Shown here: positions 34,532 to 43,600 of the stretch, in pieces
Layout: each line of letters opens with the position of its first letter
How positions within the stretch are numbered: the stretch's first letter is position 1
Translations under genes and position numbers: made by a program
Notes under the pieces: model-generated
The model's database searches: none
What the model was told of the DNA's origin: nothing
Seen by the model: the letters and a program-made list of their open reading frames with translations, nothing else
Assembly: GCA_902519695.1 (NCBI GenBank)
Contig: CABYKN010000007.1
Coordinates: forward strand, 1-43,792
Origin: an uncultured Pelagibacteraceae bacterium
Lineage (GTDB): Bacteria > Pseudomonadota > Alphaproteobacteria > Pelagibacterales > Pelagibacteraceae
Length of the DNA stretch: 43,792 nt
Reading direction: 5' to 3'

Positions 34532-35304
34532 TATTTAAATTTCCTTAAGTTAGTTAGTGTTTTTAGTTCTAAGCCATTATCTATTAAATTATTTTTTATA
34601 GATATAGCTGTAGCTAAAGAACTTTCGTTATCACCATGTATGCACACAGAGTCTATTTCACAAGGTATTTGCTTTCCGCTGTGACAATTGATGGCTTGGT
34701 TCTGAACCATGCTTAAAACGTGACTTTTTGCTTTATCTGGATCTGTAATAAGTGCATGAGGCTCTTTTCTAGATACTAAGTTTCCATTATCTTCATAATT
34801 TCTGTCTGCAAAAATCTCACATGCTATCCTCATATCAAATTTCTTTGCTGCTTCCTCCATCTTTGAACCTGTAGGCACTAAATAAATTAAATCTTTATTA
34901 AAATTGCAGATTGATTTTGCAATGATTGTTGCAAGCTCAATATCTTCGCAAGCCATATTATTTAATGCACCATGTGGTTTAATATGTGTAACGATCTCAC
35001 CATGTTTTCCAGCTATATTTTGTAAAATTTCATACTGATCAATTAATAATTTATTTATTTCATCTGACGATAAATTTAGTCTTTTACGTCCAAAGTTTTC
35101 TGGATCATTAAATGATGGATGTGCGCCTATGCTAACACCGTTTTTCTTACAAATTTTTACAACTTGGTTCATGCTATCTTCATTACCAGCATGATAACCA
35201 CAAGCAACATTAGCTGAATTGACAATTTCTAGTAATTTTGGATCATTTTCATCTGAATGATGCTTTGATTTTTCACCTAAATCACAATTGATATTAATTT
35301 CCAT
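34531..35304 (-). CDS. pxpA: 5-oxoprolinase subunit A (LamB/YcsF family)
   Basis: This is one subunit of the ATP-dependent PxpABC 5-oxoprolinase, which opens pyroglutamate to glutamate. It has 257 residues. The family start NCDLGE (residues 5-10) and VNSANVACGYHAGNEDSM (about 29-46) are clear, with SIGAHPSFNDPENFGRK and VTHIKPHGALNN following; these polar blocks form the active site. The gene is divergent from pxpB with only 27 bases between the two ATGs, so promoters must overlap the coding starts or leaders must be almost absent. This differs from the common arrangement in which pxpBC and pxpA share one strand. Confidence 0.95.
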   Translation of the reverse strand: MEININCDLGEKSKHHSDENDPKLLEIVNSANVACGYHAGNEDSMNQVVKICKKNGVSIGAHPSFNDPENFGRKRLNLSSDEINKLLIDQYEILQNIAGKHGEIVTHIKPHGALNNMACEDIELATIIAKSICNFNKDLIYLVPTGSKMEEAAKKFDMRIACEIFADRNYEDNGNLVSRKEPHALITDPDKAKSHVLSMVQNQAINCHSGKQIPCEIDSVCIHGDNESSLATAISIKNNLIDNGLELKTLTNLRKFK

Positions 35305-35331
35305 ACTAATAAATCATAAGTATAACATGGT

Positions 35332-36006
35332 ATGATAAAAAATATATTAAATCTTGGTGACGCAGCTTTGTATTGTGACTTTGGAAGTGATGTAAATCAA
35401 GAAATTAATTCAAATGTTATCAAATATTTTTACCATATAAAAAAATTAAATTTAAAAGGTATTACAAACTTAACTCCTTCTTATAATAAATTAATAATCT
35501 CATATGATTTAAATATACATTCTTTTTTATCTTTAAAAAAAAAAATTGAAAATATAGAGATTAAAGAAAATAAAAAATTAGAAAAAAACTTAATCGAAAT
35601 TCCTGTATGTTGTGATAATAAATTTGCATTAGATATTAAAAGAGTTGAAAATAAATTAAAATTAAAATCAGAAATAATCCTAGAAAAATTTTTTAGCAAA
35701 AATTACTTTTGTTATATGACAGGATTTGTGGCTGGCATGCCTTTTCTTGGTGATCTTAATCAGGAAATGAGATTAAAAAGATTAGAAACACCAAGAGTTA
35801 AAGTTCCAAAAGGTTCAGTTGGAATAACAGAACAATTTTGTAACATATACTCTTTTGAAACACCTGGGGGATGGAATATTTTGGGAAATACACCACAAAA
35901 TATTTTCGACACATCTAATCAATCAAACCCTAATCTTGTTAATCCAGGTGATACAATAAAATTTCATAGAATAACTTTAGATCAATATAATGAAATCAAA
36001 AGATAG
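35332..36006 (+). CDS. pxpB: 5-oxoprolinase subunit B (KipI / allophanate hydrolase subunit 1 family)
   Basis: This 224-residue protein has the KipI/AHS1 fold. The N-terminal block ITNLTPSYNKLIISYD matches the family's T-P-(S/A)-Y. The conserved core GFVAGMPFLGDL, ETPRVKVPKGSVGI and YSFETPGGWNILGNTP corresponds to the GFxPGFxYLxGL, PR..VPxGSVGIAG and PGGWxLIGRTP motifs, with variations. Its partners are pxpC, overlapping by 17 bases, and pxpA on the other strand. In B. subtilis KipI was first seen as a kinase inhibitor, but with pxpA present the 5-oxoprolinase role is much more likely. Confidence 0.93.
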   Translation: MIKNILNLGDAALYCDFGSDVNQEINSNVIKYFYHIKKLNLKGITNLTPSYNKLIISYDLNIHSFLSLKKKIENIEIKENKKLEKNLIEIPVCCDNKFALDIKRVENKLKLKSEIILEKFFSKNYFCYMTGFVAGMPFLGDLNQEMRLKRLETPRVKVPKGSVGITEQFCNIYSFETPGGWNILGNTPQNIFDTSNQSNPNLVNPGDTIKFHRITLDQYNEIKR

Positions 36007-36946
36007 AAACTATTTTAAAATTTTAAGAGCTGGTATCAACACCACATATCAAGACTTAGGAAGAAATAATTTATACCATATTGGTATTCCATTTAGTGGA
36101 GCGATGGATAAAAGAAATTTTCAATTGTTAAACTCACTTCTACAAAATGATTACAATTCACCTGTAATAGAATTTGCTTATCAAGGCCCGCATTTAAAGT
36201 ATTTTGGAAAAGATATTTTTTTTTGTATTACTGGAAATGTATCATTTAAAATTATATCAAAAGAGGGTGTTATTGATGGTAATTCCTACCAATGTTATTT
36301 GTTAAAAAATGGAGATGAAGTCGATATACATTCAACCAACAAGTCCGTTTATGGATATTTTTCGATTAATGGAACTTTTGGTGTTGATTATTATTGGGGA
36401 AGCTGTTCAATAAATACACAAGCTCAAATTGGACCAAATAACGGGAATAAATTTTCTAAAGATTTAGAAATTGAAATAATTGATATTAATAATTCTTTTA
36501 ACAAAAGAAAACTTGATTACTTAGGTAGCACTATTGAAAATATAAGAGTCATTAAAGGCACAAACTATGATTATTTTTCAAATTCTTCACAAGATAAATT
36601 TTTTAAAGAAAGTTTTAAAATTACAAAACTTTCAGACAGGATGGGTATGAGATTAGAAGGTCCAAAAATTGAAAATATCGTTGATCCTAACATAAAATCT
36701 GAAGGTCTAGTAAAAGGTGTAATTCAAATCACATCCGCTGGAGATCCAATAATTATGTTATCAGATCATGGCACTATTGGTGGTTATCCGAAGATTGCAA
36801 CTGTGATATCTGCTGACTATGATCGACTGGTACAATTAACACCAGGATCTAATATTAAATTTAAAGATGTGAGCCTTGAGGATGCTGAAACATTATATAA
36901 ACTTTATCAGATGGAGACTAATAATCTTATTTCTCAAATTAAATGA
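35990..36946 (+). CDS. pxpC: 5-oxoprolinase subunit C (KipA / allophanate hydrolase subunit 2 family)
   Basis: This 318-residue protein starts with LRAGINTTYQDLGRNNLYHIGIPFSGAMD, the usual AHS2 opening (QDxGR, GxPxSGAMD). FFCITGNVSF and ISINGTFGV-like segments follow. KLSDRMGMRLEGP near 225 is the (S)xRMGxRLxGP block, and GVIQITSAGDPIIML followed by GGYPKIATVISAD is the C-terminal half; all are hallmarks of the family. It completes the 5-oxoprolinase with pxpA and pxpB. It overlaps pxpB by 17 bases and the DMT permease by four (ATGA), so these three genes are one operon. Confidence 0.94.
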   Translation: MKSKDRNYFKILRAGINTTYQDLGRNNLYHIGIPFSGAMDKRNFQLLNSLLQNDYNSPVIEFAYQGPHLKYFGKDIFFCITGNVSFKIISKEGVIDGNSYQCYLLKNGDEVDIHSTNKSVYGYFSINGTFGVDYYWGSCSINTQAQIGPNNGNKFSKDLEIEIIDINNSFNKRKLDYLGSTIENIRVIKGTNYDYFSNSSQDKFFKESFKITKLSDRMGMRLEGPKIENIVDPNIKSEGLVKGVIQITSAGDPIIMLSDHGTIGGYPKIATVISADYDRLVQLTPGSNIKFKDVSLEDAETLYKLYQMETNNLISQIK

Positions 36947-37815
36947 ATTTAATTACAAAATTACCAGGGTCACTATTAATTTTTTTTGGTGCTTTCAGTC
37001 TAAGTTTTGGAGGGCTGATAGTCAAATCTTTCGAAGGATCTACTCTATGGCAAATTCTATTTTGGAGATCAGTTTTTTTTATAATTGTAGTTCTGCTCTT
37101 TCTTATTATTAGTTATAAGCAAAATTTTATTTCAGCATTTTATAAATCTGGAGTCCCTGGTCTTATTGGAGGCATTATACTTGCATGTGGCTTTAGTGGT
37201 TATGTTTTTGCAATGTATAATACTACAGTAGCAAATACTAATTTTATAATTCAAACCCAAACATTATTTTTAGCAATCTTTGGATATATCTTTTTAAAAG
37301 AAAAAATAAACTTAATAACATTAACTTCTATAGTTTTAGCAATTTCAGGAATAATTTTGATGGTTGGTAGCTCATTAACAGTTGGACAAATGAGTGGAAA
37401 TATTGCTGCTTTTATTATGCCAATATCATTCGCAACATTAATTTTAATAGTTAGAAAATTTCCAAGTGTAGATATGGTTCCATTACAATTTATTGCAGGC
37501 GTTATTGCTTTGATCATTGGATATTTTATGTCTAAAACGATCTTTATATCTTTAAATGATATTTTTTTGGGATTTTTAGCTGGTTTTTTCCAACTTGGTT
37601 TTGGTTTTATTTTTATTACAATTGGTGCAAGATCTACACCATCAGCCTTAGTTGGAATCATAATGTTATCAGAGGCAGTTTTAGGACCTTTTTGGGCGTG
37701 GATGTTTATAAATGAAAATCCTCCAACCAGCGTTTTAATTGGTGGTTTAATAGTGATATTTGCAGTTTTAATACAATTTCTTTCACTTATGAAAAAAAAA
37801 AGTGCAACAAATTAG
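36943..37815 (+). CDS. EamA/DMT-superfamily permease
   Basis: This is a ten-helix inner-membrane transporter of 290 residues in two EamA repeats of five helices. The first repeat contains RSVFFIIVVLLF and FIIQTQTLFLAIFGYIFLKEKI, and the second contains PSALVGIIMLSEAVLGPFWAWMFINE. The F/L-KE and NE-P motifs at repeat ends are typical. DMT proteins export or import amino acids, nucleobases or sugars. Because it is coupled by four bases to pxpC, a role in moving amino acids or 5-oxoproline is possible, but nothing in the sequence fixes the substrate. The gene ends about 40 bases before the glycine riboswitch. Confidence 0.88.
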   Translation: MNLITKLPGSLLIFFGAFSLSFGGLIVKSFEGSTLWQILFWRSVFFIIVVLLFLIISYKQNFISAFYKSGVPGLIGGIILACGFSGYVFAMYNTTVANTNFIIQTQTLFLAIFGYIFLKEKINLITLTSIVLAISGIILMVGSSLTVGQMSGNIAAFIMPISFATLILIVRKFPSVDMVPLQFIAGVIALIIGYFMSKTIFISLNDIFLGFLAGFFQLGFGFIFITIGARSTPSALVGIIMLSEAVLGPFWAWMFINENPPTSVLIGGLIVIFAVLIQFLSLMKKKSATN

Positions 37816-37852
37816 AGCTATAAATTTATATTAGTTATGTTATAAGATTTTA

Positions 37853-38009
37853 TACGGGAGAGACTACTTTTGTAGCGCCGAAGGAGCAACCACCCCGGAA
37901 ACTCTCAGGCAAATGGACCGTACATATTAACTCTGGAAAGAGGATTATTCTCGCCGAAGGAGCAAATCTCTCAGGCAAAAAGACAGAGGGGGCATAAAGA
38001 GTTAATATG
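37853..38009 (+). promoter_or_regulatory. Tandem glycine riboswitch controlling gcvTHP
   Basis: Two aptamers are visible, each with the invariant GCCGAAGGAGCAA and CTCTCAGGCAAA. Aptamer 1 spans about 37853-37922; its P1 stem pairs TACGG (37853-37857) with CCGTA (37918-37922). Aptamer 2 spans about 37931-37988; its P1 pairs CTCTG (37931-37935) with CAGAG (37984-37988). The 12 bases CATATTAACTCT (37923-37934) are the exact complement of AGAGTTAATATG (37998-38009), which contains the gcvT start codon. The CTCT end of that arm is also the 5' strand of aptamer 2 P1, so the two pairings exclude each other. Glycine binding should free the start codon, an ON switch at translation. Glycine riboswitches on gcvT are known from SAR11; the pairing described here is read from this sequence. 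Confidence 0.95.
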
Positions 38010-39113
38010 AGTATAAAAAAAACATCGTTAAATAATCTCCATATCAAGTATGGCGCAAAGCTTGTAGAGTTTGCTAGATATCAAATGCCCATCCAATATA
38101 AAGATGGAATTATACAAGAGCATAAATACACACGTTCACACTCTGGTATTTTTGATGTTTCTCATATGGGTCAATTATTTATATCGGGTGGCGATGATCT
38201 TACAAATGAGCTCGAGAAGATTTTTCCTGCGGATTTGAAAAAATTGAAAACTAATCAAAGTAAGTATTCATTTTTAATGAATAACAAAGGAGGAATTCAG
38301 GACGATCTGATAATTACCAAAACATCTGATGGATTTTTAATTATCTTGAATGCTGCATGCAAGTATAATGATTATGAAGTAATAAAATCTAAACTTGATA
38401 ATCAATATAAATTAAATCTTGACGAGTCATTGTCATTAATTGCATTACAGGGCCCCGAAGCAAAAAATGTTTTAAATAAAGTTATACCTGGTTGTGACAG
38501 TCTAAAATTTATGAACGGAAACAACTATGTCTATAAAAAAGAAAAAGTATACATAACTAGATCAGGATATACTGGTGAAGATGGATTTGAAATTTCTATA
38601 AAAAATAGTGATGCTGAAACTTTTGTAGAAAGTTTGATAGAAAATGGATCTAAATTGATTGGCTTAGGAGCAAGAGATACATTAAGAATGGAAGCTGGAC
38701 TCTGCTTGTATGGAAATGATTTAGATAACGATACAAGTCCTATCGAAGCTAATCTAAAATGGGCAATACCTAAGAGCAGAATTGAGACTGAATTTGTTGG
38801 ATCAGAAGTTTTAAAAAACCAATTTCAAAGTGGAGTAAAAAAATTGAGAGTTGGCATAAAACCAGACAGCAAAGTAATTGCTAGAGGAAATACCAAAATT
38901 TACAATGATAAAAATCAAGAAATTGGGAAAGTAACAAGTGGTACATTTGGACCGAGCGTTGAACATCCAATAGCAATGGGATATGTCGATAATAGTTATT
39001 CAACTGTAAATACAAAAATATTTCTTGAAGTTAGAGGAAAAAAAATTCCTGCAAATATTTGTAACTTACCGTTTTATAAAAAAAATTACGTAAAAGGGGA
39101 AATTAATGTCTGA
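38007..39113 (+). CDS. gcvT: Glycine cleavage system T protein (aminomethyltransferase)
   Basis: This enzyme moves the methylene group from the H protein to tetrahydrofolate, releasing ammonia. It has 368 residues. The start [26 protein letters not shown] and [18 protein letters not shown] are typical GcvT blocks. [19 protein letters not shown] contains the conserved folate/substrate region, and [20 protein letters not shown] is the C-terminal barrel. It lacks the KGCYxGQE motif of YgfZ, which distinguishes the two relatives in this window. The start codon lies inside the riboswitch sequestering stem. The end overlaps gcvH by eight bases. Its product serves serine/glycine interconversion and one-carbon supply. 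Confidence 0.97.
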   Translation: MSIKKTSLNNLHIKYGAKLVEFARYQMPIQYKDGIIQEHKYTRSHSGIFDVSHMGQLFISGGDDLTNELEKIFPADLKKLKTNQSKYSFLMNNKGGIQDDLIITKTSDGFLIILNAACKYNDYEVIKSKLDNQYKLNLDESLSLIALQGPEAKNVLNKVIPGCDSLKFMNGNNYVYKKEKVYITRSGYTGEDGFEISIKNSDAETFVESLIENGSKLIGLGARDTLRMEAGLCLYGNDLDNDTSPIEANLKWAIPKSRIETEFVGSEVLKNQFQSGVKKLRVGIKPDSKVIARGNTKIYNDKNQEIGKVTSGTFGPSVEHPIAMGYVDNSYSTVNTKIFLEVRGKKIPANICNLPFYKKNYVKGEINV

Positions 39114-39486
39114 AGTTAAATATTCAAAAGAACATGAGTGGATTAAACTAGATGGAGAAGAAGCTACAATTGGAATAACTAAGCATGCAACAGAAATGCT
39201 TGGGGATATAGTATTTGCAGAACTTCCAGAGAAAGGCTCACATGTTGATAAAGATGGAACCGCTGGAGTGGTTGAGTCAACGAAAGCTGCTAGCGATGTT
39301 TACACTCCTGTTAGTGGAGAAGTTATAGACACAAATCAAATGATAGTTGATGATCCATCAAAAATAAATGAAGATCCAGAAGAGTCTGCATGGTTTTTTA
39401 AACTTAAAATAAAAGACAAATCTGAAATGGATAGTCTTATGAATCAAGAAGAATATGAAAAATTTGCAAAGGAGACGTCAGCATAA
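39106..39486 (+). CDS. gcvH: Glycine cleavage system H protein (lipoyl carrier)
   Basis: This is the 126-residue lipoyl-bearing carrier that shuttles aminomethyl groups between P, T and L proteins. [34 protein letters not shown] opens it; the shorter pieces KEHEWIKL and [15 protein letters not shown] are plain. The lipoylated lysine is in [19 protein letters not shown], at about residue 64. [10 protein letters not shown] is the C-terminal strand. A good Shine-Dalgarno (GGGGA at 39096-39100) precedes the ATG inside the gcvT end. Its stop overlaps the gcvP ATG by one base. The lipoamide dehydrogenase L protein is not in this window and is shared with other complexes. Confidence 0.98.
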   Translation: MSEVKYSKEHEWIKLDGEEATIGITKHATEMLGDIVFAELPEKGSHVDKDGTAGVVESTKAASDVYTPVSGEVIDTNQMIVDDPSKINEDPEESAWFFKLKIKDKSEMDSLMNQEEYEKFAKETSA

Positions 39487-42356
39487 TGTTACCAAATTCA
39501 GAAAAAGATTTTATAAAAAGACACATTGGACCTTCTAAAGAAGACCAATCAAAAATGTTAAAAGAATTAAATTATCAAGCAATAGATGATTTAATGAATA
39601 ACACTGTTCCAGAAAAAATAATGTTTAAAGGTGAGCTTAATATCGGAGAACCTAATTCAGAATATGAGGCGTTGAGAAAATTAAAAGCAATTTCAAAAAA
39701 AAATCATGTTTACTCAAATTTTATTGGAATGGGTTATTATGGAACTTATACACCATATGTAATTTTAAGAAATATTTTAGAAAATCCAGGTTGGTATACA
39801 TCATATACACCTTATCAGCCTGAAGTAGCTCAAGGAAGACTTGAGATGTTATTAAACTTTCAACAAATGATTGTTGATTTTACTGGAATGGATATCGCTA
39901 ATGCTTCTTTATTGGATGAGGGTACAGCAGCAGCAGAAGCTGTGGGCCTAAGTCATAGATTAAATAAAAAAGATAGCAATTTAGTTTTTGTATCTGAGGA
40001 TTGTCATCCTCAAACTATAAATGTAATTCAAACTAGAGCTGAACCAATGGGGTTAAAAGTTTTAGTTGGAAAAGAAGATGAAGTTTTAGACCAATTAAAA
40101 GAAGATCTTGTTTGTGGAATTTTACAATATCCTGGAACTTTAGGAGATATTAAAGACCCAAGTGAAGCAATTAGCAAAATTCATAAAAAAAACGGTAAGG
40201 CTGTATTAGCTTGTGATTTATTAGCTTTAGCAAAATTAAAAACTCCAAGAGAACTTGGTGCTGATATAGCAGTAGGAAGCTCTCAACGATTTGGAATACC
40301 AATGGGGTATGGAGGTCCACATGCAGCATTTTTTGCAACTAAAGACGAGTATAAGAGATCGATGCCTGGTAGAATTGTTGGAGTGTCAGTTGATAGACAT
40401 GGCAACAAGGCATATAGATTATCTTTACAAACTAGAGAGCAACACATCAGAAGAGATAAGGCGACAAGCAATATTTGTACTGCACAAGCTTTATTAGCAA
40501 TTGTTTCAGCAGCATATGCTATTTATCATGGTCCAGATGGAATTAAAAATATTTCTGAAAGAGTTTCTCAATTAGCAAAAAGTTTTGCTGATAAAATAAA
40601 ACAGTCAGGTTATGAAATTTATTCTGATTATTTTTTTGATACTGTTACAATTATTACCAAAGAAAAGACTGATCAAATTTATAAAAATGCTCTAAATCAG
40701 AAAGTTAATATACGAAAAGTAAATTCTGAAATGCTTGCTGTCTCTTTCGATGAAAGAAAAAACGTTTATAGAGTAAATCAATTATTAAAAATTTTTAACG
40801 CTGCAGAATCAATAAAAAAAGAGGATCCTTCAGTTAAATTACCTAATTTACCAAAAAATTTATTGAGAACTTCAAAATATTTAGAGCATCCAATTTTTAA
40901 CTTATATCATTCAGAAACTGAAATGCTTAGATATCTTAAAAAGCTAGAGGATAAGGATATAGCATTGAATAGAACTATGATAGCACTTGGGTCGTGCACA
41001 ATGAAGTTAAATGCTGCTGCTGAAATGATCCCGATTTCTTGGAAAGAATTTGCAGAACCTCATCCTTTTGTTCCAGTTGAACAAATGGAAGGTTTTAGAG
41101 ATTTGTTTACTGATTTAAAAAATTGGTTGAGATCTATAACAGGTTTTTCCGGCGTTTCTCTACAACCTAATGCAGGTGCCCAAGGAGAATATGCAGGTCT
41201 AATGGTTATAAGAAAGTACCACTTAGATAGAGATGAAGCTCATCGTAATATATGTTTAATCCCAAGTTCGGCACATGGTACAAATCCAGCAAGCGCACAA
41301 ATGGTTGGAATGAAAGTCGTTGTTGTTAATTGTGATAAAGAGGGAAATGTAGATTTCGATGATTTAAAGAAAAAAGTAGAGCAACATTCAGAAAATCTTG
41401 CAGCTTTAATGGTTACTTACCCATCTACCCATGGAGTATTTGAGGAAAAAATAACTGATATTTGTGAGTTAGTTCATAAACATGGTGGACAGGTCTATAT
41501 GGATGGAGCAAATTTAAATGCCCTTGTTGGAGTTGCAAAGCCTGGAAATTTTGGTCCAGATGTTTGTCATATTAATCTGCATAAAACATTTTGTATTCCT
41601 CACGGTGGTGGTGGACCTGGAATGGGACCTATAGCTTGTAAAAAACATTTACAAGTTTATCTACCTAATCATCCAGTAATAAAAGATTGCGGACCAACAA
41701 GTGGAATTGGAGCAGTATCAGCAGCTCCTTGGGGTAGCTCAAGTATTCTATCAATCTCTTGGATGTATATTAAAATGATGGGATCAGCAGGATTAAAGCT
41801 TGCTACTCAAGTTGCAATTTTAAACGCAAATTATATTGCTCACAGACTAAAAGATCACTTTCCGATTTTGTACAAAGGTGCAAATGGCAACGTTGCACAT
41901 GAGTGCATAATTGATATTAGAAATATTAAATCTGAAACAGGGGTAACGGAAGAGGATATTGCTAAAAGAATGATAGATTTCGGATTTCACGCACCAACTA
42001 TGTCATGGCCTGTTGCTGGCACTATGATGATAGAGCCAACCGAAAGTGAAGGTTTATCAGAAATAGACAGATTTTGTGACACTTTAATTAAGATTAAACA
42101 AGAAATTGAAAAAATTAAATCAGGTGAATTTGATAAAATTGATAATCCAATTAAAAATGCTCCTCACACTGATACTGAATTATCATCAGATGTATGGGAA
42201 CATAAATATTCAAGACAAGAAGCGGCATATCCTGCAAGTTTTCTAAAACAAAATAAATTTTGGCCTCCAGTTGCTCGGGTAGACAATGTTTATGGAGATA
42301 AAAATATATTCTGTACATGTCCTAGCATGGATGAGTTTAAAGAAGACGCAGCATAG
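39486..42356 (+). CDS. gcvP: Glycine dehydrogenase (decarboxylating), P protein, single-chain form
   Basis: This PLP enzyme decarboxylates glycine and loads the aminomethyl group on GcvH. It has 956 residues, the fused single-chain form that carries both homologous halves, as in E. coli. The start FIKRHIGPSKEDQSKML and FIGMGYYGTYTPYVILRNILENPGWYTSYTPYQPE are typical, here marked by IGMGYYGTYTP. The PLP lysine is Lys700 in INLHKTFCIPHGGGGPGMGPI. It overlaps the gcvH stop by one base. With gcvT and gcvH it is under the same glycine riboswitch. Five bases separate its stop from the next gene, so that unrelated oxidoreductase may also be read from this transcript. Confidence 0.98.
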   Translation: MLPNSEKDFIKRHIGPSKEDQSKMLKELNYQAIDDLMNNTVPEKIMFKGELNIGEPNSEYEALRKLKAISKKNHVYSNFIGMGYYGTYTPYVILRNILENPGWYTSYTPYQPEVAQGRLEMLLNFQQMIVDFTGMDIANASLLDEGTAAAEAVGLSHRLNKKDSNLVFVSEDCHPQTINVIQTRAEPMGLKVLVGKEDEVLDQLKEDLVCGILQYPGTLGDIKDPSEAISKIHKKNGKAVLACDLLALAKLKTPRELGADIAVGSSQRFGIPMGYGGPHAAFFATKDEYKRSMPGRIVGVSVDRHGNKAYRLSLQTREQHIRRDKATSNICTAQALLAIVSAAYAIYHGPDGIKNISERVSQLAKSFADKIKQSGYEIYSDYFFDTVTIITKEKTDQIYKNALNQKVNIRKVNSEMLAVSFDERKNVYRVNQLLKIFNAAESIKKEDPSVKLPNLPKNLLRTSKYLEHPIFNLYHSETEMLRYLKKLEDKDIALNRTMIALGSCTMKLNAAAEMIPISWKEFAEPHPFVPVEQMEGFRDLFTDLKNWLRSITGFSGVSLQPNAGAQGEYAGLMVIRKYHLDRDEAHRNICLIPSSAHGTNPASAQMVGMKVVVVNCDKEGNVDFDDLKKKVEQHSENLAALMVTYPSTHGVFEEKITDICELVHKHGGQVYMDGANLNALVGVAKPGNFGPDVCHINLHKTFCIPHGGGGPGMGPIACKKHLQVYLPNHPVIKDCGPTSGIGAVSAAPWGSSSILSISWMYIKMMGSAGLKLATQVAILNANYIAHRLKDHFPILYKGANGNVAHECIIDIRNIKSETGVTEEDIAKRMIDFGFHAPTMSWPVAGTMMIEPTESEGLSEIDRFCDTLIKIKQEIEKIKSGEFDKIDNPIKNAPHTDTELSSDVWEHKYSRQEAAYPASFLKQNKFWPPVARVDNVYGDKNIFCTCPSMDEFKEDAA

Positions 42357-42361
42357 CCTTA

Positions 42362-43600
42362 ATGCGAATTGCAGTAATTGGATCAGGAATCTCCGGTTTA
42401 TCAGCAGCACAAAAGCTTTCCAAAAAACACCATGTTGATTTATTTGAAAGTGAAGATCATTTTGGTGGTCATTCATATACCTTAGATACTTTAATTAATG
42501 GTAAAAAAGTTCCTGTAGATATTGGCTTTATTGTTTTTAATCATGAAACTTATCCAAATCTAATAAATTTTTTTGACGAATTAAAAATTGAAATTGAAAA
42601 AAGCGATATGTCATTTTCTGTTTCTGTAAAAGATACAATTTATGAATATTGTGGCAGAGGTTTAAACGGAATTTTTGCAAACAAAGCTAATCTTTTTAAT
42701 TTAAAATTTTTAAAAATGTTTTTTGATATTATAAATTTCTACAAAAAATGTGATCAAATTAAAAGTTTAAATGAAGAGATTACTCTTGGTGAATTTCTTG
42801 AAAAAAATAAATGGTCAAAAAATTTTATTAATTTTCATCTAATCCCAATGGTTTCTGCTATCTGGTCTATGCCACCAGTAGAAGCAAATCAAATGCCAAT
42901 TAAATTTTTCTTAAAATTTTTTCAAAATCACGGACTTTTTAAATTAAAAAATAGACCACAATGGTACACAGTTGCCAAAAGAAGCAGAACTTATGTAGAG
43001 AAAGTATTAACTCAAATAAGTGGAGAATATTTTAAAAATTATAAAATTAGTTCGATAAAAAGAAATAAAATTGGTGTTCAAGTATATTATGGTGCTAGCA
43101 ACGAATTTTTTGACTATGATAAAGTTGTTATCGCTACTCATGCGGATGATGCATTGAAAATATTGAGCGAGCCGACTGATGATGAAAAAAAAATACTTTC
43201 AAATTTTAAATATAAATCCAATCTAGCAGTAATACATACTGATGATGTATGTATGCCAAATAATAAAAAAGTTTGGTCTTCATGGAATTCCTTAGTTGAT
43301 AAATCAGATATTAGTAAGACATCATTAACTTATTGGTTGAACTTATTACAAAATCTGAAAACAGAAAAAAATATTTTCTTAACCTTAAATCCTTTCTTTG
43401 AAATAGATCAAAAAAAAATCCTACAAAAAGTTAGTTTTACCCATCCTTATTTTGATCAAGATGCTTTGAATAATCAAAAATTATTAAAAGAAATACAAAA
43501 TAAAAGAAATATATTGTTTTGTGGAAGTTATTTTGGTTACGGTTTTCATGAAGATGGAATAAAATCATCCATTAATATGATTGAAAACCTAAATGATTAA
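42362..43600 (+). CDS. FAD-dependent amine-oxidase-like oxidoreductase (COG2907 type)
   Basis: This 412-residue flavoprotein starts with RIAVIGSGISGLSAAQKLSKKHHVDLFES, the FAD-binding GxGxxG (Gly7, Gly9, Gly12) and ribose-binding Glu. EDHFGGHSYT and VDIGFIVFNHETYPNLINFF follow, typical of the COG2907 group in the amine oxidase/phytoene desaturase superfamily. NRPQWYTVAKRSRTYVEKV and LFCGSYFGYGFHEDGI are further family blocks, the last being the C-terminal FAD contact. The following DUF1365 gene overlaps it, the usual partner; together with cyclopropane/furan fatty-acid genes these occur in lipid-modification operons of Alphaproteobacteria. It follows gcvP by five bases and may be co-transcribed. 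Confidence 0.88.
   Translation: MRIAVIGSGISGLSAAQKLSKKHHVDLFESEDHFGGHSYTLDTLINGKKVPVDIGFIVFNHETYPNLINFFDELKIEIEKSDMSFSVSVKDTIYEYCGRGLNGIFANKANLFNLKFLKMFFDIINFYKKCDQIKSLNEEITLGEFLEKNKWSKNFINFHLIPMVSAIWSMPPVEANQMPIKFFLKFFQNHGLFKLKNRPQWYTVAKRSRTYVEKVLTQISGEYFKNYKISSIKRNKIGVQVYYGASNEFFDYDKVVIATHADDALKILSEPTDDEKKILSNFKYKSNLAVIHTDDVCMPNNKKVWSSWNSLVDKSDISKTSLTYWLNLLQNLKTEKNIFLTLNPFFEIDQKKILQKVSFTHPYFDQDALNNQKLLKEIQNKRNILFCGSYFGYGFHEDGIKSSINMIENLND

Noticed and set aside
37251-37661. 136-residue minus-strand frame inside the DMT permease
   Set aside because: It is antisense to a ten-helix membrane protein; its Ile/Lys/Pro-rich composition is the mirror of hydrophobic codons, with no motif.
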